Source: Mycolicibacterium thermoresistibile (GTDB taxonomy: Bacteria; Actinomycetota; Actinomycetes; Mycobacteriales; Mycobacteriaceae). Taken from it: a stretch of DNA of 64,000 bases. Made by a program: the position numbers and the translations under genes. The notes under the pieces are model-generated. The model had not been told where the DNA came from. It did no database searches and worked only from the letters and a program-made list of their open reading frames with translations. The stretch is from positions 1,426,001 to 1,490,000 of the forward strand of contig NZ_LT906483.1 in NCBI RefSeq assembly GCF_900187065.1, written 5' to 3'. This document shows, in pieces, positions 1 to 8,495 of the stretch; position 1 is the stretch's first letter; each line of letters starts with the position of its first letter.

Positions 1-50
1 GCGGAGCGCTGCAGACGACTGACATCCTCGACAGCCGGTTCAGTTGCCAC
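1..50 (-). CDS. start of a divergent gene, cut by the window edge
   Basis: On the minus strand a GTG at position 50 follows a strong ribosome binding site (GAAGGA, about 7 nt upstream). It opens a frame reading MATEPAVEDVSRLQRS that runs off the window edge. It is divergent from the TetR gene starting at 91, the usual place for a TetR target. Too little is visible to assign a family. The start is inferred from the Shine-Dalgarno match alone. Confidence 0.45.
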   Translation of the reverse strand, partial: MATEPAVEDVSRLQRS

Positions 51-90
51 TGTTATTTCCTTCGCAAGCACTTACGATACGGGGAACGTT

Positions 91-699
91 ATGACCACGA
101 ACTCCACTTCGGTTGACAAGGCCGCGGGTGCCGGTCGCCCCCGCGACCCGCGTATCGACGGTGCCATATTGCGGGCCACGGCGGATCTTCTTGTCGAAAT
201 CGGTTATTCGAACCTGACCATGAGCGCCGTCGCCGAGCGGGCGGGAACCACCAAGACCGCGCTGTACCGCCGGTGGTCGAGCAAGCCCGAACTGGTGTAC
301 GCGGCGACCGCGCCGACCGATCCCGTCGACACGGTGGAGTCCTCCGATGACGTCGCCGGCATCGTCCGGGCCCTGATCGAACGCAACCGGCAGATCACCG
401 CCACCCCGGCGGCCCGGGCCGCGATGCCCGGGCTGCTGGTCGACATGGCCGCCGACCCCCGACTGCACCGCGGGCTGTTGGGCCGGGTGGGGTCGCTGGT
501 GGAGGCGTTGCGCCGCCGGCTCGCCGAGGCGGCCGGACGCGGCGAGGTGCAATCCGGCGTCGACGCGGACCGACTGACCGAATTGATCGGTGGGTCGGTG
601 ATGTTCCGCATGGTGCTGCATCCCGACGAGCCGATCACCGAACGGTGGGCGGACGAGGTGGCGGCCATCCTCATCCGCGGAGTCACCAAAGAGGGTTGA
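91..699 (+). CDS. TetR/AcrR family transcriptional regulator
   Basis: A 202-residue one-domain regulator. After a basic leader (GRPRDPRIDGAIL) comes an N-terminal helix-turn-helix at about residues 25-70, with the TetR signature AERAGTTKTALYRRW. The rest is an all-helical ligand and dimerisation domain resembling TetR_C-type regulators. The start is the ATG at 91 after GGGGAACG; a TACGAT -10 lies at 73-78. It probably represses the divergent gene at the window edge and possibly itself. The ligand is unknown. The NTF2-like gene downstream appears to have its own promoter. Confidence 0.9.
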   Translation: MTTNSTSVDKAAGAGRPRDPRIDGAILRATADLLVEIGYSNLTMSAVAERAGTTKTALYRRWSSKPELVYAATAPTDPVDTVESSDDVAGIVRALIERNRQITATPAARAAMPGLLVDMAADPRLHRGLLGRVGSLVEALRRRLAEAAGRGEVQSGVDADRLTELIGGSVMFRMVLHPDEPITERWADEVAAILIRGVTKEG

Positions 700-732
700 C
701 CTGAACCAACGTTGAGGTTCGATACTGGCGCG

Positions 733-1122
733 GTGGACATCGAAGACGAGCAGGACATCGCCGCAGTCATGACCGCGACCACCGATCTGTGGCGAGCGCA
801 CGATATGGCGGCATGGGGTCGATACTTCACCGAGGATGCCGACTTCATCGCCCACTCCGGGCTGTGGTGGACGTCGCGGCGAGACAATGTCGAAGGGCAC
901 CAGGATGTACCGGCCGACGTCATCGCAGGGAAAACCCATTACACCCAACAGGTTGAGTCCGTCGCCGAGGTGGCGCCCGGCGTCGCGTTGGTGCACACCC
1001 GGTGGAACTGGCCCGACCCTGAGCCTGGAGCCCGGGACCGCGCCGGCGTGATCAGCTACCTGCTGGTGCAGCGGGACGGACGCTGGCTGATTCGTGCGGC
1101 CCACAACACCAGGAGCCGATAG
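733..1122 (+). CDS. SgcJ/SnoaL-like NTF2-fold protein
   Basis: About 129 residues with the cone-shaped NTF2/SnoaL pattern: a helical N-terminus (IAAVMTATTDLWRAHDMAAW), then RYFTEDADFIAHSG, and C-terminal strands ending ISYLLVQRDGRWLIRAAHN. Members of this superfamily are small-molecule isomerases, hydrolases or orphan proteins, so no substrate can be given. The GTG at 733 is preferred over a TTG at 712 because a GATACT -10-like box (721-726) lies 6 nt upstream, consistent with a leaderless transcript. The next gene starts 2 nt after the stop, so the two are probably co-transcribed. Confidence 0.75.
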   Translation: MDIEDEQDIAAVMTATTDLWRAHDMAAWGRYFTEDADFIAHSGLWWTSRRDNVEGHQDVPADVIAGKTHYTQQVESVAEVAPGVALVHTRWNWPDPEPGARDRAGVISYLLVQRDGRWLIRAAHNTRSR

Positions 1123-1124
1123 CC

Positions 1125-1817
1125 ATGGGTATGCAACCGTTCCCGGACGACTGGGACACCGCGCTGGTGCTGGTGCCGCATCCCGACGACCCGGAATACG
1201 GGATGGCCGCCGCCGTGGCCAAGTGGACCGCCGCCGGCAGAGACGTCCGGTACGTGCTGGCGTCACGTGGCGAGGCGGGTATCGCCGGCATGCCCCCGGA
1301 ACGGGCCGGCACTGTCCGGGAGGCCGAGCAGCGCCGGTCGGCGGCGGTGGTCGGGGTGCACGACGTCCGGTTCTGGAACTTCCCCGACAGCCGCATCCGC
1401 GACACCCCCGACCTTCGTGCCGCCATCGCCGACGCGATCACCCGGGTCGCGCCGCAGGTGGTGATCACCATCTACGGCGGGCCGGAATGGGGGCCGGGGA
1501 TGCCCAATCAGCGCGACCACATCGAATTCGCCACCGCGGTCGCCGCGGCGTTCGACGAGTCGGCGCACCCGGCGCGCTGGCTGTTCGAGAACGGGCCGGA
1601 CCCCACCCATGTCGAGGTGGTGGACGGCTACGTCGATCTCGCGGTCGAGGCGCTCGCCGCGCACGAGGTGTATCTGTCGGTCCTCGACCCGCAGACACCC
1701 GTGCTCGAACAGGCGCGGCGGCAGATCGCGGCGGCCACCGCCCCGCAGCCCGGATTCGGCGATCAGAGCACCGTGGGGTTCATCCTGAAGCGCGACCGGG
1801 GTGTCAGCGCCAGATGA
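1125..1817 (+). CDS. PIG-L/LmbE family zinc deacetylase
   Basis: 230 residues. The N-terminal zinc-binding motif PHPDDPEYGMA (residues ~17-27) is the AHPDD signature of the PIG-L family, which includes MshB and Mca of mycothiol metabolism. A later AHEVYLSVLDP segment probably supplies the third metal ligand. These enzymes remove N-acyl groups from amino sugars or cleave related amides. The protein is shorter than MshB or Mca, so a mycothiol role is not supported; the substrate is unknown. The ATG lies 2 nt after the preceding stop. Its 3' end overlaps the convergent MPT63-like gene by 14 nt. Confidence 0.85.
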   Translation: MGMQPFPDDWDTALVLVPHPDDPEYGMAAAVAKWTAAGRDVRYVLASRGEAGIAGMPPERAGTVREAEQRRSAAVVGVHDVRFWNFPDSRIRDTPDLRAAIADAITRVAPQVVITIYGGPEWGPGMPNQRDHIEFATAVAAAFDESAHPARWLFENGPDPTHVEVVDGYVDLAVEALAAHEVYLSVLDPQTPVLEQARRQIAAATAPQPGFGDQSTVGFILKRDRGVSAR

Positions 1818-2268
1818 GCCGGTCCTGCACGGCGTCGTTGTAGACCACCTCTGTCGGCGGGGCGCCGGTCACGTCGAAGTAGATGTTGCCCTCGGTCTCC
1901 TGGCCCTGGCCCAGCGTCGCCCCGCTGAGCGCCTCCTCGCCGACCGCGGTGAACAACGCCCGGTAGTTCTGCCCGTCGGCGCTGCGGGCGTTGAAGAACG
2001 GGATGACCGGGGTGGCGGCGCCCTCGACCGCTTCGACGGTGACGCTCACCTCCCAGAGTCGCCCCTGTAGCGCGACGTTGCTCACGACGTCGTCGCTGGG
2101 TTCGAGCTCCTCGAGCGTGTAGGCGATGGTCACCCCGCCGTCGTGAAGGTGCTGGGTGGCGCCGAAATCGGCGACGCCCGGCCGCGCGGGCGCGGGAGCG
2201 GCCGTCGCGAGGGCGAGACCGGCGGCCGTCGCCAGAACCACCGGTGCTGCCAGGATCTTCGAGTTCAT
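1804..2268 (-). CDS. MPT63-like secreted protein (DUF1942)
   Basis: 154 residues with a Sec signal peptide at ~1-29 (hydrophobic core VVLATAAGLALATAAPAPA). The mature region resembles the mycobacterial MPT63/MPB63 immunogenic antigens: a beta-sandwich domain with LWEVSVTVEAVEG, VIPFFNARSADGQNYRALF and a C-terminal VVYNDAVQDRLIWR. MPT63 is a small secreted immunoglobulin-like protein of unknown function. It starts 3 nt after the stop of the enoyl-CoA hydratase gene, so the two are probably one transcript, an unexpected partnership. Confidence 0.85.
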   Translation of the reverse strand: MNSKILAAPVVLATAAGLALATAAPAPARPGVADFGATQHLHDGGVTIAYTLEELEPSDDVVSNVALQGRLWEVSVTVEAVEGAATPVIPFFNARSADGQNYRALFTAVGEEALSGATLGQGQETEGNIYFDVTGAPPTEVVYNDAVQDRLIWR

Positions 2269-2271
2269 CGG

Positions 2272-3045
2272 CTACCCCAACTGTTGTCTGTTGCGTTGCG
2301 ATACTGCCATGAAGCGTTCGCCGAGCCCGCCGAAATCGCGTAGCTGCGCGGCCGCGATGTCCTGTTCGGCGGCCAGCGCCGGAGCGATCACCGGTCCGAT
2401 TCCGCGGGCGTAGATCTCTTTGAGGCCGGCCATGGTGTCGGCGGGCACCTCGGCGATCTGCCCGGCCAGCTCCAGCGCGCGGTCCAGCAACCGGTCGTGC
2501 TCGACGACCTCGGTGACCAGCCCGAGCCGTTCGGCGCGGGCGGCGTCGATGACCTCCCCGGTCATCGACATCCGGCGTGCCATCGCGGCGCCCACCACCT
2601 GCGGCAGCCGTGCCGTCATCCCGCCGCCGGGGAGGATGCCGACGCGCGCGTGGGTGTCGGCGAACACCGCCCGGTCGGAGGCGATGAGGAAGTCGCAGCC
2701 CAAGGCCATCTCGAGTCCGCCGGTGAACGTCGGCCCGTTGACCGCTGCGATGATCGGGGTGCGCAGTTCGGCGGGCTTGGTGATGCAGTCGTGGGTGCGG
2801 AACTCGTCGAAGTACGTCATGCCGTCCCGCTGGGCCTCTTTGAGGTCCACCCCGGCGCAGAACGCCGGATCGGCTCCGGTCAGCACCATCGCCCGGACCG
2901 AAGCGTCCTGATCGGCCTCCTCGAACGCGGTGTACAGCTCGCGGATCAGATTGCGGCTCAGGGCGTTCCGAGATTCCGGACGATTCATGGTGAGCAGCCG
3001 CACGGGGCCGTGGTCCGTGCGCGACACCACCCGGTCAGAGGTCAT
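2272..3045 (-). CDS. enoyl-CoA hydratase/isomerase family protein
   Basis: 257 residues of crotonase fold. The oxyanion-hole segments are AFCAGVDLKEA and GPTFTGGLEMALGCDF. The first catalytic glutamate position (GGLEMA) is kept. The second, the Glu164 equivalent of mitochondrial enoyl-CoA hydratase, aligns with His in FADTHARVGILPG, so it may not be a classic hydratase. It could act as an isomerase, hydrolase or specialised EchA paralogue. The ATG at 3045 has a TAGATT -10 (3052-3057) 6 nt upstream, a leaderless arrangement. It is divergent from a FAD monooxygenase. Confidence 0.88.
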   Translation of the reverse strand: MTSDRVVSRTDHGPVRLLTMNRPESRNALSRNLIRELYTAFEEADQDASVRAMVLTGADPAFCAGVDLKEAQRDGMTYFDEFRTHDCITKPAELRTPIIAAVNGPTFTGGLEMALGCDFLIASDRAVFADTHARVGILPGGGMTARLPQVVGAAMARRMSMTGEVIDAARAERLGLVTEVVEHDRLLDRALELAGQIAEVPADTMAGLKEIYARGIGPVIAPALAAEQDIAAAQLRDFGGLGERFMAVSQRNRQQLG

Positions 3046-3090
3046 GGGACGAATCTACATCCGGGGTGGCGATGCGCTCACGGGTTCAAT

Positions 3091-3112
3091 TACTGTACGG
3101 ATACGTAACGTA
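3091..3112. promoter_or_regulatory. candidate TetR operator between divergent genes
   Basis: The 94-nt gap between the crotonase and monooxygenase starts holds TACGT-A-ACGTA (3102-3112), a perfect 5-bp inverted repeat, preceded by TACTGT (3091-3096), a good -10 for the rightward gene. It is a natural site for the TetR encoded as the second gene of the rightward pair. The assignment to that regulator is inference. Confidence 0.4.
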
Positions 3113-3139
3113 AATGGCAGAGGTGAGGCGGCGACGAGG

Positions 3140-4648
3140 ATGGCGCGCGAGACGACGACCGACGTCGTGGTGGTGGGAGCGGGGCCGGTCGGCCTCGCGG
3201 TGGCCTGCGGGCTGCTCGCCCACGGGCTGGACGTGCGGGTCATCGACAAGGCGCCGGCCCCGGCGACGACCTCGCGGGCCAACTTCCTGCACGCTCGGGG
3301 GTCGGAGGTCCTCGACCGGCTCGGTGCGCTGGGAGGTCTGCCCGAACGTTCGGTGCGGGCCATGCAGATCACCACTCATCTCGGCGGCGAGCCGGTGATG
3401 CGGATGCAGTTCGGTGATCCGGGGATGCGGACCGCGGCGCCGCCGATGGTCATCTCCCAGGCCGAGGTCGAGGCGGCGTTGCGGAACCGGCTGGCCGAGC
3501 TGGGCGGCCGGGTGGAGTTGGACTGCCCGCTGACCGGTCTGCGCCAGGACGCGTCGACGGTGACCGCCGGGATCGGGGGCGGCGGCGAACTGCGCGGCCG
3601 CTGGCTGGTGGGCTGCGACGGCACCGGCAGCAGTACCCGGAAATCGGTCGGCATCGGATACCCCGGGGCGCGGCTCAGCGAGCGGTTCCTGCTCGCCGAC
3701 GTCTACCTGGACTGGCGGTTGGACCGGTCCGGCACCACCGGGTGGATCCATCCCGACGGCATGGTCGGCGCGATGCCGATGCCGGACGGATTGTGGCGCA
3801 TCATCGCCTACGATCCCGGGCCGGGCGATCTCGATCAGGGCGCGCTGGAGCGGTTGCTGTACGAGCGGACCGGGCACCGGGTGAAGGTCACCGGCACGGT
3901 GTGGCAGTCGGAGTTCCGGGTGCACCGCCGTCTCGCCGACACCTACCGCCGCGGCCGGGTGTTCATCGCCGGTGACGCCGCGCACGCCCACGCCCCGTTC
4001 GGCGGTCAGGGCATGTTGACCGGGTTGGGTGACGCGGAGAACCTCGCCTTCAAACTCGCGCTGGTGATCCGGGGCTACGCCGGTCCCGCGCTGCTCGACA
4101 CCTATGAGGCCGAACGGCGTCCGCTGGCCACCGAGGTGCTGCGCAACACCAGCGCCGCCACCAAGCTCAACATCGCCGACCGCGGCGTCGGCCGGTTCCT
4201 GCGCGACCGTGTGGTGCTGCCGTTGCTGGCGCTGCCGTCGGTGCAGCGCCGGCTGACCTATCAGACATCGCAGCTGTGGGTGACCTACCGGGGCGGGCCG
4301 CTGGCGCCCCGAACGGTGTCGATGACCACCCCGCGGCCGGGGGACCGGGTGCCCGATCAGCGGTGCGTGCGCGATGACGGGCATATCAGCCGGTTGTACG
4401 AACAGCTGGGTGGCCGGTGGGCGGTGCTGGAACCCGGTTCGGGCCGGCATCACCGAGAGGGTCCGGGGCTGCTCGGGACGGCCCACACCTTCCTGGGTGA
4501 GTACGTCGTCGGATTGCGCGGAGCCGAGATGCGCGGGTGTGACGCCTTTCTCGTGCGTCCCGACGGTCATCTGGCGTGGCGGGGCCGGGACGCGACCGAT
4601 CTCGCGGACTGGTTGAAGTCGGCGCTGACTGTCGGGCGGGTACGGTGA
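3140..4648 (+). CDS. FAD-dependent aromatic-type monooxygenase
   Basis: 502 residues of the group A flavoprotein hydroxylase family (PheA/TfdB, rifampicin and polyketide hydroxylases). Visible motifs: Rossmann VVVGAGPVGLAVACG near residue 10, the DG motif GCDGTGSSTRKSVG near 165, and the FAD ribityl GD motif FIAGDAAHAHAPFGGQG near 275, followed by DAENLAFKLAL. A C-terminal thioredoxin-like extension is present. It would hydroxylate an aromatic substrate using NAD(P)H and O2; the substrate is unknown. The ATG at 3140 was chosen because the Rossmann motif follows directly. The frame is open further upstream, to 2930. It overlaps the downstream TetR gene by 4 nt. Confidence 0.88.
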   Translation: MARETTTDVVVVGAGPVGLAVACGLLAHGLDVRVIDKAPAPATTSRANFLHARGSEVLDRLGALGGLPERSVRAMQITTHLGGEPVMRMQFGDPGMRTAAPPMVISQAEVEAALRNRLAELGGRVELDCPLTGLRQDASTVTAGIGGGGELRGRWLVGCDGTGSSTRKSVGIGYPGARLSERFLLADVYLDWRLDRSGTTGWIHPDGMVGAMPMPDGLWRIIAYDPGPGDLDQGALERLLYERTGHRVKVTGTVWQSEFRVHRRLADTYRRGRVFIAGDAAHAHAPFGGQGMLTGLGDAENLAFKLALVIRGYAGPALLDTYEAERRPLATEVLRNTSAATKLNIADRGVGRFLRDRVVLPLLALPSVQRRLTYQTSQLWVTYRGGPLAPRTVSMTTPRPGDRVPDQRCVRDDGHISRLYEQLGGRWAVLEPGSGRHHREGPGLLGTAHTFLGEYVVGLRGAEMRGCDAFLVRPDGHLAWRGRDATDLADWLKSALTVGRVR

Positions 4649-5271
4649 CCGCCACGGACGCGGCCGCCACCGGCCGGGCCGCCGCGCGGGGGCGGCCCCG
4701 AGACCCGGCTCTGGACTCCGCGATTCTCGACGCCGCGCTGGAAATCTTCGTCGAGCAGGGTATTTCCGCGCTGAGCATCGAACAGGTGGCCAGACGCGCC
4801 GGTGTCGGCAAGCCGACCATCTACCGACGCTGGTCCGACAAGGAGCAACTCGTCGCCGACGCCATCGAACACCGGGTGAGCGCCGAACTGGCCTGGCCCA
4901 CTCCGGCCGAAGCCTCGGTCTCGGATCCGTATGAGCTGGTGCGGCGCAACATCTCCGCGGCTGCCCGGACCGCTGCGGACCCCGCGTTCCGTGGTCTCAT
5001 CGCCGCGATCTACGGTTCGGCGGTGACCCATCCGGCGCTGTTGCGAACCTATTGGGAGCACTACATTCTGCCGCGCCGCACCGCCGCCATCGCCCTGCTC
5101 CGGCGGGCCCGGGACCTCGGAACGGTGGCGGCCGACGCCGATCTGGACGTACTCGTCGACATGCTCGCCGGCGCAGTGACTTACCGTGTGCTGCAACCTG
5201 AGCCACCCTCGGCACGCCAGCTCCGGTGCTATCTGGAGGTGGCCTATCGCCAGGTCGGGCTGCTGCCCTGA
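4645..5271 (+). CDS. TetR family regulator coupled to the monooxygenase
   Basis: 208 residues. The helix-turn-helix lies at about residues 25-65 (ISALSIEQVARRAGVGKPTIYRRW), then a helical ligand domain. The GTG start shares GTGA with the stop of the monooxygenase gene, so the two are translationally coupled. A regulator coupled to a hydroxylase usually senses that enzyme's substrate; here that is inference. Its likely target is the inverted repeat at 3102-3112. The gene ends 20 nt before the convergent HNH gene. Confidence 0.9.
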   Translation: MTATDAAATGRAAARGRPRDPALDSAILDAALEIFVEQGISALSIEQVARRAGVGKPTIYRRWSDKEQLVADAIEHRVSAELAWPTPAEASVSDPYELVRRNISAAARTAADPAFRGLIAAIYGSAVTHPALLRTYWEHYILPRRTAAIALLRRARDLGTVAADADLDVLVDMLAGAVTYRVLQPEPPSARQLRCYLEVAYRQVGLLP

Positions 5272-5291
5272 CCCGCCGGCGGCCGGAGTGG

Positions 5292-6800
5292 TCACCCGGG
5301 GTCTTCTGGTGGGTCGGTGTGTGCGCGTAGGAGTTCTTCGGGGTGGTGGGCGTGGTTGACGGTGGGTGGGTGGTGGTCGTTGGTCCAGGCGAGTCGGCCG
5401 GTGGGGGTGATGGTGGCCTGCCAGCGGCCTTCGGTCAGGCCGCTGTGGTGGGGGCCGCAGGCGAAGAACAGGTGGTCGGCGTCGGTGAGACCGCCGTCCT
5501 CCCAGGCGGGTTGGTGGTGGGCTTCGGCGTGGTAGCCGGGCTCACCGCAGCCGGGTGCGGTGCAGCCGCCGTCGCGGGCGTAGCAGATGAGGCGCTGATC
5601 GGCGGTGGCGATGCGTTTCTGCCGGCCCAGATACAGTGGGCGTTCGGTGTGGTCGTCGAACACCGCCAGGTAGTGGATGGCGTCGGCGGCCATACGGATC
5701 AACTCCCGCATCGGCAGCACCCCGGTACCCCCGGTACGCGCCGGCCCGGGCATCGACACCCTGGGGTCGGCCACGGCGTGGGCGGCCTGATTCAACTCGC
5801 CCAGGGTGGTGCGCACGATCACCGTCACCGGATGCCCCCGATGCGACCCCAACCGCCCGGAGGCCACCGCGATCTTCAACCCGAGTGTGAGCCCGTCATG
5901 GCGGCGCTGAGCCGCACTGCGCAAATCCACACCCCCGGTATCGATATCCCCAACCCCGTCAGCAGCGGTATCGGCGGCCGTCGCAGCGGTATCAGCGGCG
6001 GCCGTCGCAGCGGTGCCGGCGGTATCGGTGGTCTCAGTGGTGCCGGTGGTGCCGGTGGTATCGGTGGTGGTGTGGGGTAGATGGCGGCCCGGGCGGACCG
6101 CGGCGGTGACGGCCTCCAGATAGGCGCGCAGTTGCGGGTCGATCCACCCGGAGATCGCCGACATCCCATCACGCTGTTGGTCACCGAGGTGGATGCCGCG
6201 GCGGCGGGCCCGGTCCTGATCGTCGTAATGCCCGTCGGGGTTGAAGATCTCCTCGATCCGCCGCCCCGCCTGCCGCACGATGCCGGCATCACTTCGGGCG
6301 GCCTCGGCGATAAGGCTGGCTTCCACCGCCTCCCGATCGGTCACCGACACCGCCGACGGCAACGCAGCCATCACCGTGGTGATGACCCGCAGATGCTCCT
6401 CACCGAGCAGCCCGGACTCGACAGCCCCGGCCACCCGCGCCAACACCGGCGGCAGCGGTGGGCCGCTGAGCCGGCGGCGCGGCCGCAGCAGTGCGGCCAC
6501 CCGCAACCGGCGTTTCACCTCACCAGGGGTGATCCGCAACCGCGCCCACAACCGGTCTCTGACCGCCGGCACCATCGCCGGTTCATCAGGCGGGTCGGCC
6601 AACTGGGCGAACACCCGATACATCAACCCCCGATTGATCCGACACTGCGTCTCCAACCGCTCGGCCAACTCCAGCCGAAACCCGGTACCGACCTCATCGA
6701 GACACAACGCGCGCATCTCGGCATACGCCGCATCCACCGCGGCCAGCAACTCACCCACCCGCGCCCGGGCGGCCCCGGCGGTGACGAACTGCTGACCCAT
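5292..6800 (-). CDS. DUF222 / HNH endonuclease domain protein (13E12 family)
   Basis: 502 residues. The N-terminal DUF222 helical domain (~1-210) is the 13E12-repeat type common in mycobacteria. Next comes a Thr/Ala-rich low-complexity stretch of about 40 residues (~240-282). A C-terminal HNH nuclease domain follows, with CYARDGGCTAPGCGEPGYH supplying zinc-type cysteines and AEAHHQPAWEDGG and FFACGPHH supplying HNH residues. Its biological role is unknown; the family is multicopy and its spread suggests mobility. The ATG at 6800 is preferred to 6824 because TACGGT (6807-6812) lies 6 nt upstream, the leaderless spacing. Confidence 0.88.
   Translation of the reverse strand: MGQQFVTAGAARARVGELLAAVDAAYAEMRALCLDEVGTGFRLELAERLETQCRINRGLMYRVFAQLADPPDEPAMVPAVRDRLWARLRITPGEVKRRLRVAALLRPRRRLSGPPLPPVLARVAGAVESGLLGEEHLRVITTVMAALPSAVSVTDREAVEASLIAEAARSDAGIVRQAGRRIEEIFNPDGHYDDQDRARRRGIHLGDQQRDGMSAISGWIDPQLRAYLEAVTAAVRPGRHLPHTTTDTTGTTGTTETTDTAGTAATAAADTAATAADTAADGVGDIDTGGVDLRSAAQRRHDGLTLGLKIAVASGRLGSHRGHPVTVIVRTTLGELNQAAHAVADPRVSMPGPARTGGTGVLPMRELIRMAADAIHYLAVFDDHTERPLYLGRQKRIATADQRLICYARDGGCTAPGCGEPGYHAEAHHQPAWEDGGLTDADHLFFACGPHHSGLTEGRWQATITPTGRLAWTNDHHPPTVNHAHHPEELLRAHTDPPEDPG
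5964..6078. repeat. degenerate GC-rich tandem repeat inside the HNH gene
   Basis: Imperfect tandem copies of units such as GGTGCCGGTGGT and GGCCGTCGCAGCGGTATC encode the Thr/Ala/Asp linker between DUF222 and HNH. The region looks prone to slippage and is a likely length polymorphism between strains. Boundaries are approximate. Confidence 0.7.
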
Positions 6801-6931
6801 GAACCCACCGTATCGAACACCCATTCGACACAGCAGCCCCCATCACCCCGACTGGGGACAAAACCCCCATTGAGGACAACTTGGCCCAGAACACCCGGGA
6901 ATGTCACACCACCGTGGTAGGGGCGAGTCGC

Positions 6932-8494
6932 TCAGCGCAGGAACGGAACCGCGCTGTCCGCCAGATCGAGCAGAGGTTGCGGCAACGCCCCCAGCGCGAA
7001 CGTCACCGCGGCGGTCACCGTGACCACAGCGGTGGTCAGCCCGCTGGGGGCGACGACCTCGGGCGCATCCGAGGGGGGATCGGTGAAGAACATCAACACG
7101 ATCACCCGCACATAGAAGTACGCGGCGACGGCGCTGGCGATCACCCCGATCACCACCAGCGGAATCGCACCGCCCTCCCCGGCGGCCTTGAAAACCGCGA
7201 ACTTGGCGACGAACCCACTGGTCAACGGAATGCCGGCGAACGCAAGCAGAAACAGCGAGAACACCACGCCGGCAAGGGGATGACGGCGGCCCAACCCGGC
7301 CCACGCCGCCATCGAGGTCGCCTCCTCACCGTCACGTGACCGCACCAACCCGACGAGGGCGAACGCGCCCAGCGAGCTGAACCCGTAGGCGAACAGATAG
7401 AACAGCGTCGACGACACCCCGGCCTCGTTCGCGGCGATCACGCCGGTGAGGATGAACCCGGTGTGGGCGACCGCCGAATACGCCAGCATCCGCTTGACAT
7501 CCGTCTGCGTCACCGCGGTGACGGTGCCCACCACCATGGTCAGAATCGCCACCGCCCACAACATCGGACGCCAGTCGTCCTTGAGGGCGGGGAGCGCGAC
7601 GTGACAGATCCGCAGCAGCGCGCCGAACGCCGCGACCTTGGTGGCCGCCGACATGAACGCCGTGATCGCCGTCGGGGCACCCTGATATGCGTCGGGAATC
7701 CAGGAGTGGAACGGCACCGCCCCCACCTTGAACAGCAACCCGACCATCAGCAGCCCGATGCCGATCAGCGCCAGCGCGGTCGAACCGCCGGGCGGGGTGG
7801 CGACCGCGTCGGCGATTCCGCCGAGCCGCAGGGTGCCGGAGTAGCCGTACAGCATCGCCACCCCGTAGACGAAGAACGCGGACGAGAACGCGCCCAGCAG
7901 GAAGTATTTCAACGCGGCCTCTTGGGACAGCAGGCGCTGCCGCCGCGCCAGCCCGCACAGCAGGTACAGCGGCAGCGACAGCACCTCCAGCGCGACGAAG
8001 ATCGTCAACAGGTCGTCCGAGGCACCGAACAGCATCATGCCGCCGGTGGCGAACATGGTCAGCGGAAACACCTCGGTCTGCACCGCACCCGCCCTGGTGG
8101 CGACCTGTTCGGCGACGCTGCCCGGCACCGCGGACGCCTGCGGGGTGAACCCGTCCAGACCGCGGGCCGGATCCCGCGATCCGATCTGGCGTTCGGCGAT
8201 CAGCAAGACACCCAGGATCGCCAGCAGCACGACGGTGCCCTGCAGAAACAGTGCCGGACCGTCGATGACCACCGCGCCCATCATCGCGGTGTCCCCGCCA
8301 CCGCCGGAGAGTCGGTCGGTCAGGCCGAGCACCGCGAGCAGGGCCGCGACCAACCCGCCGAGCGTCAACGTCAGCTGGACGCGATACCGGAGCCGGCGGG
8401 GCAGGAACGCCTCGATCAGCACTCCGGCGATGGCGACGCCGAACACGATCAACATCGGTAGCAGCAGGCTGTACTCCACGCTGGGGGTGGGCAT
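6932..8494 (-). CDS. nuoN: NADH-quinone oxidoreductase subunit N
   Basis: 520 residues, a highly hydrophobic Mrp-antiporter-like subunit of complex I with about 14 membrane helices. Family segments include LYLLCGLARRQRLLSQEAALKYFLLGAFSSAF, visible here as ALKYFLLGAFSSAF, and FHSWIPDAYQGAPTAITAFM, with the conserved lysine and histidine of the proton channel. It is the last gene of the nuo operon, starting 1 nt after the nuoM stop. It pumps protons across the plasma membrane as part of the distal arm. The 107-nt gap after it shows no convincing terminator. Confidence 0.97.
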   Translation of the reverse strand: MPTPSVEYSLLLPMLIVFGVAIAGVLIEAFLPRRLRYRVQLTLTLGGLVAALLAVLGLTDRLSGGGGDTAMMGAVVIDGPALFLQGTVVLLAILGVLLIAERQIGSRDPARGLDGFTPQASAVPGSVAEQVATRAGAVQTEVFPLTMFATGGMMLFGASDDLLTIFVALEVLSLPLYLLCGLARRQRLLSQEAALKYFLLGAFSSAFFVYGVAMLYGYSGTLRLGGIADAVATPPGGSTALALIGIGLLMVGLLFKVGAVPFHSWIPDAYQGAPTAITAFMSAATKVAAFGALLRICHVALPALKDDWRPMLWAVAILTMVVGTVTAVTQTDVKRMLAYSAVAHTGFILTGVIAANEAGVSSTLFYLFAYGFSSLGAFALVGLVRSRDGEEATSMAAWAGLGRRHPLAGVVFSLFLLAFAGIPLTSGFVAKFAVFKAAGEGGAIPLVVIGVIASAVAAYFYVRVIVLMFFTDPPSDAPEVVAPSGLTTAVVTVTAAVTFALGALPQPLLDLADSAVPFLR

Positions 8495-8495
8495 G

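Noticed and set aside
5292..6800. HNH gene as part of an insertion sequence or intein
   Set aside because: No flanking inverted repeats, target duplications or intein splicing motifs are visible; it fits the chromosomal 13E12 family.
6801..6931. Terminator after nuoN
   Set aside because: I could not find a stable hairpin followed by T residues in this gap; the region reads as the promoter of the HNH gene.
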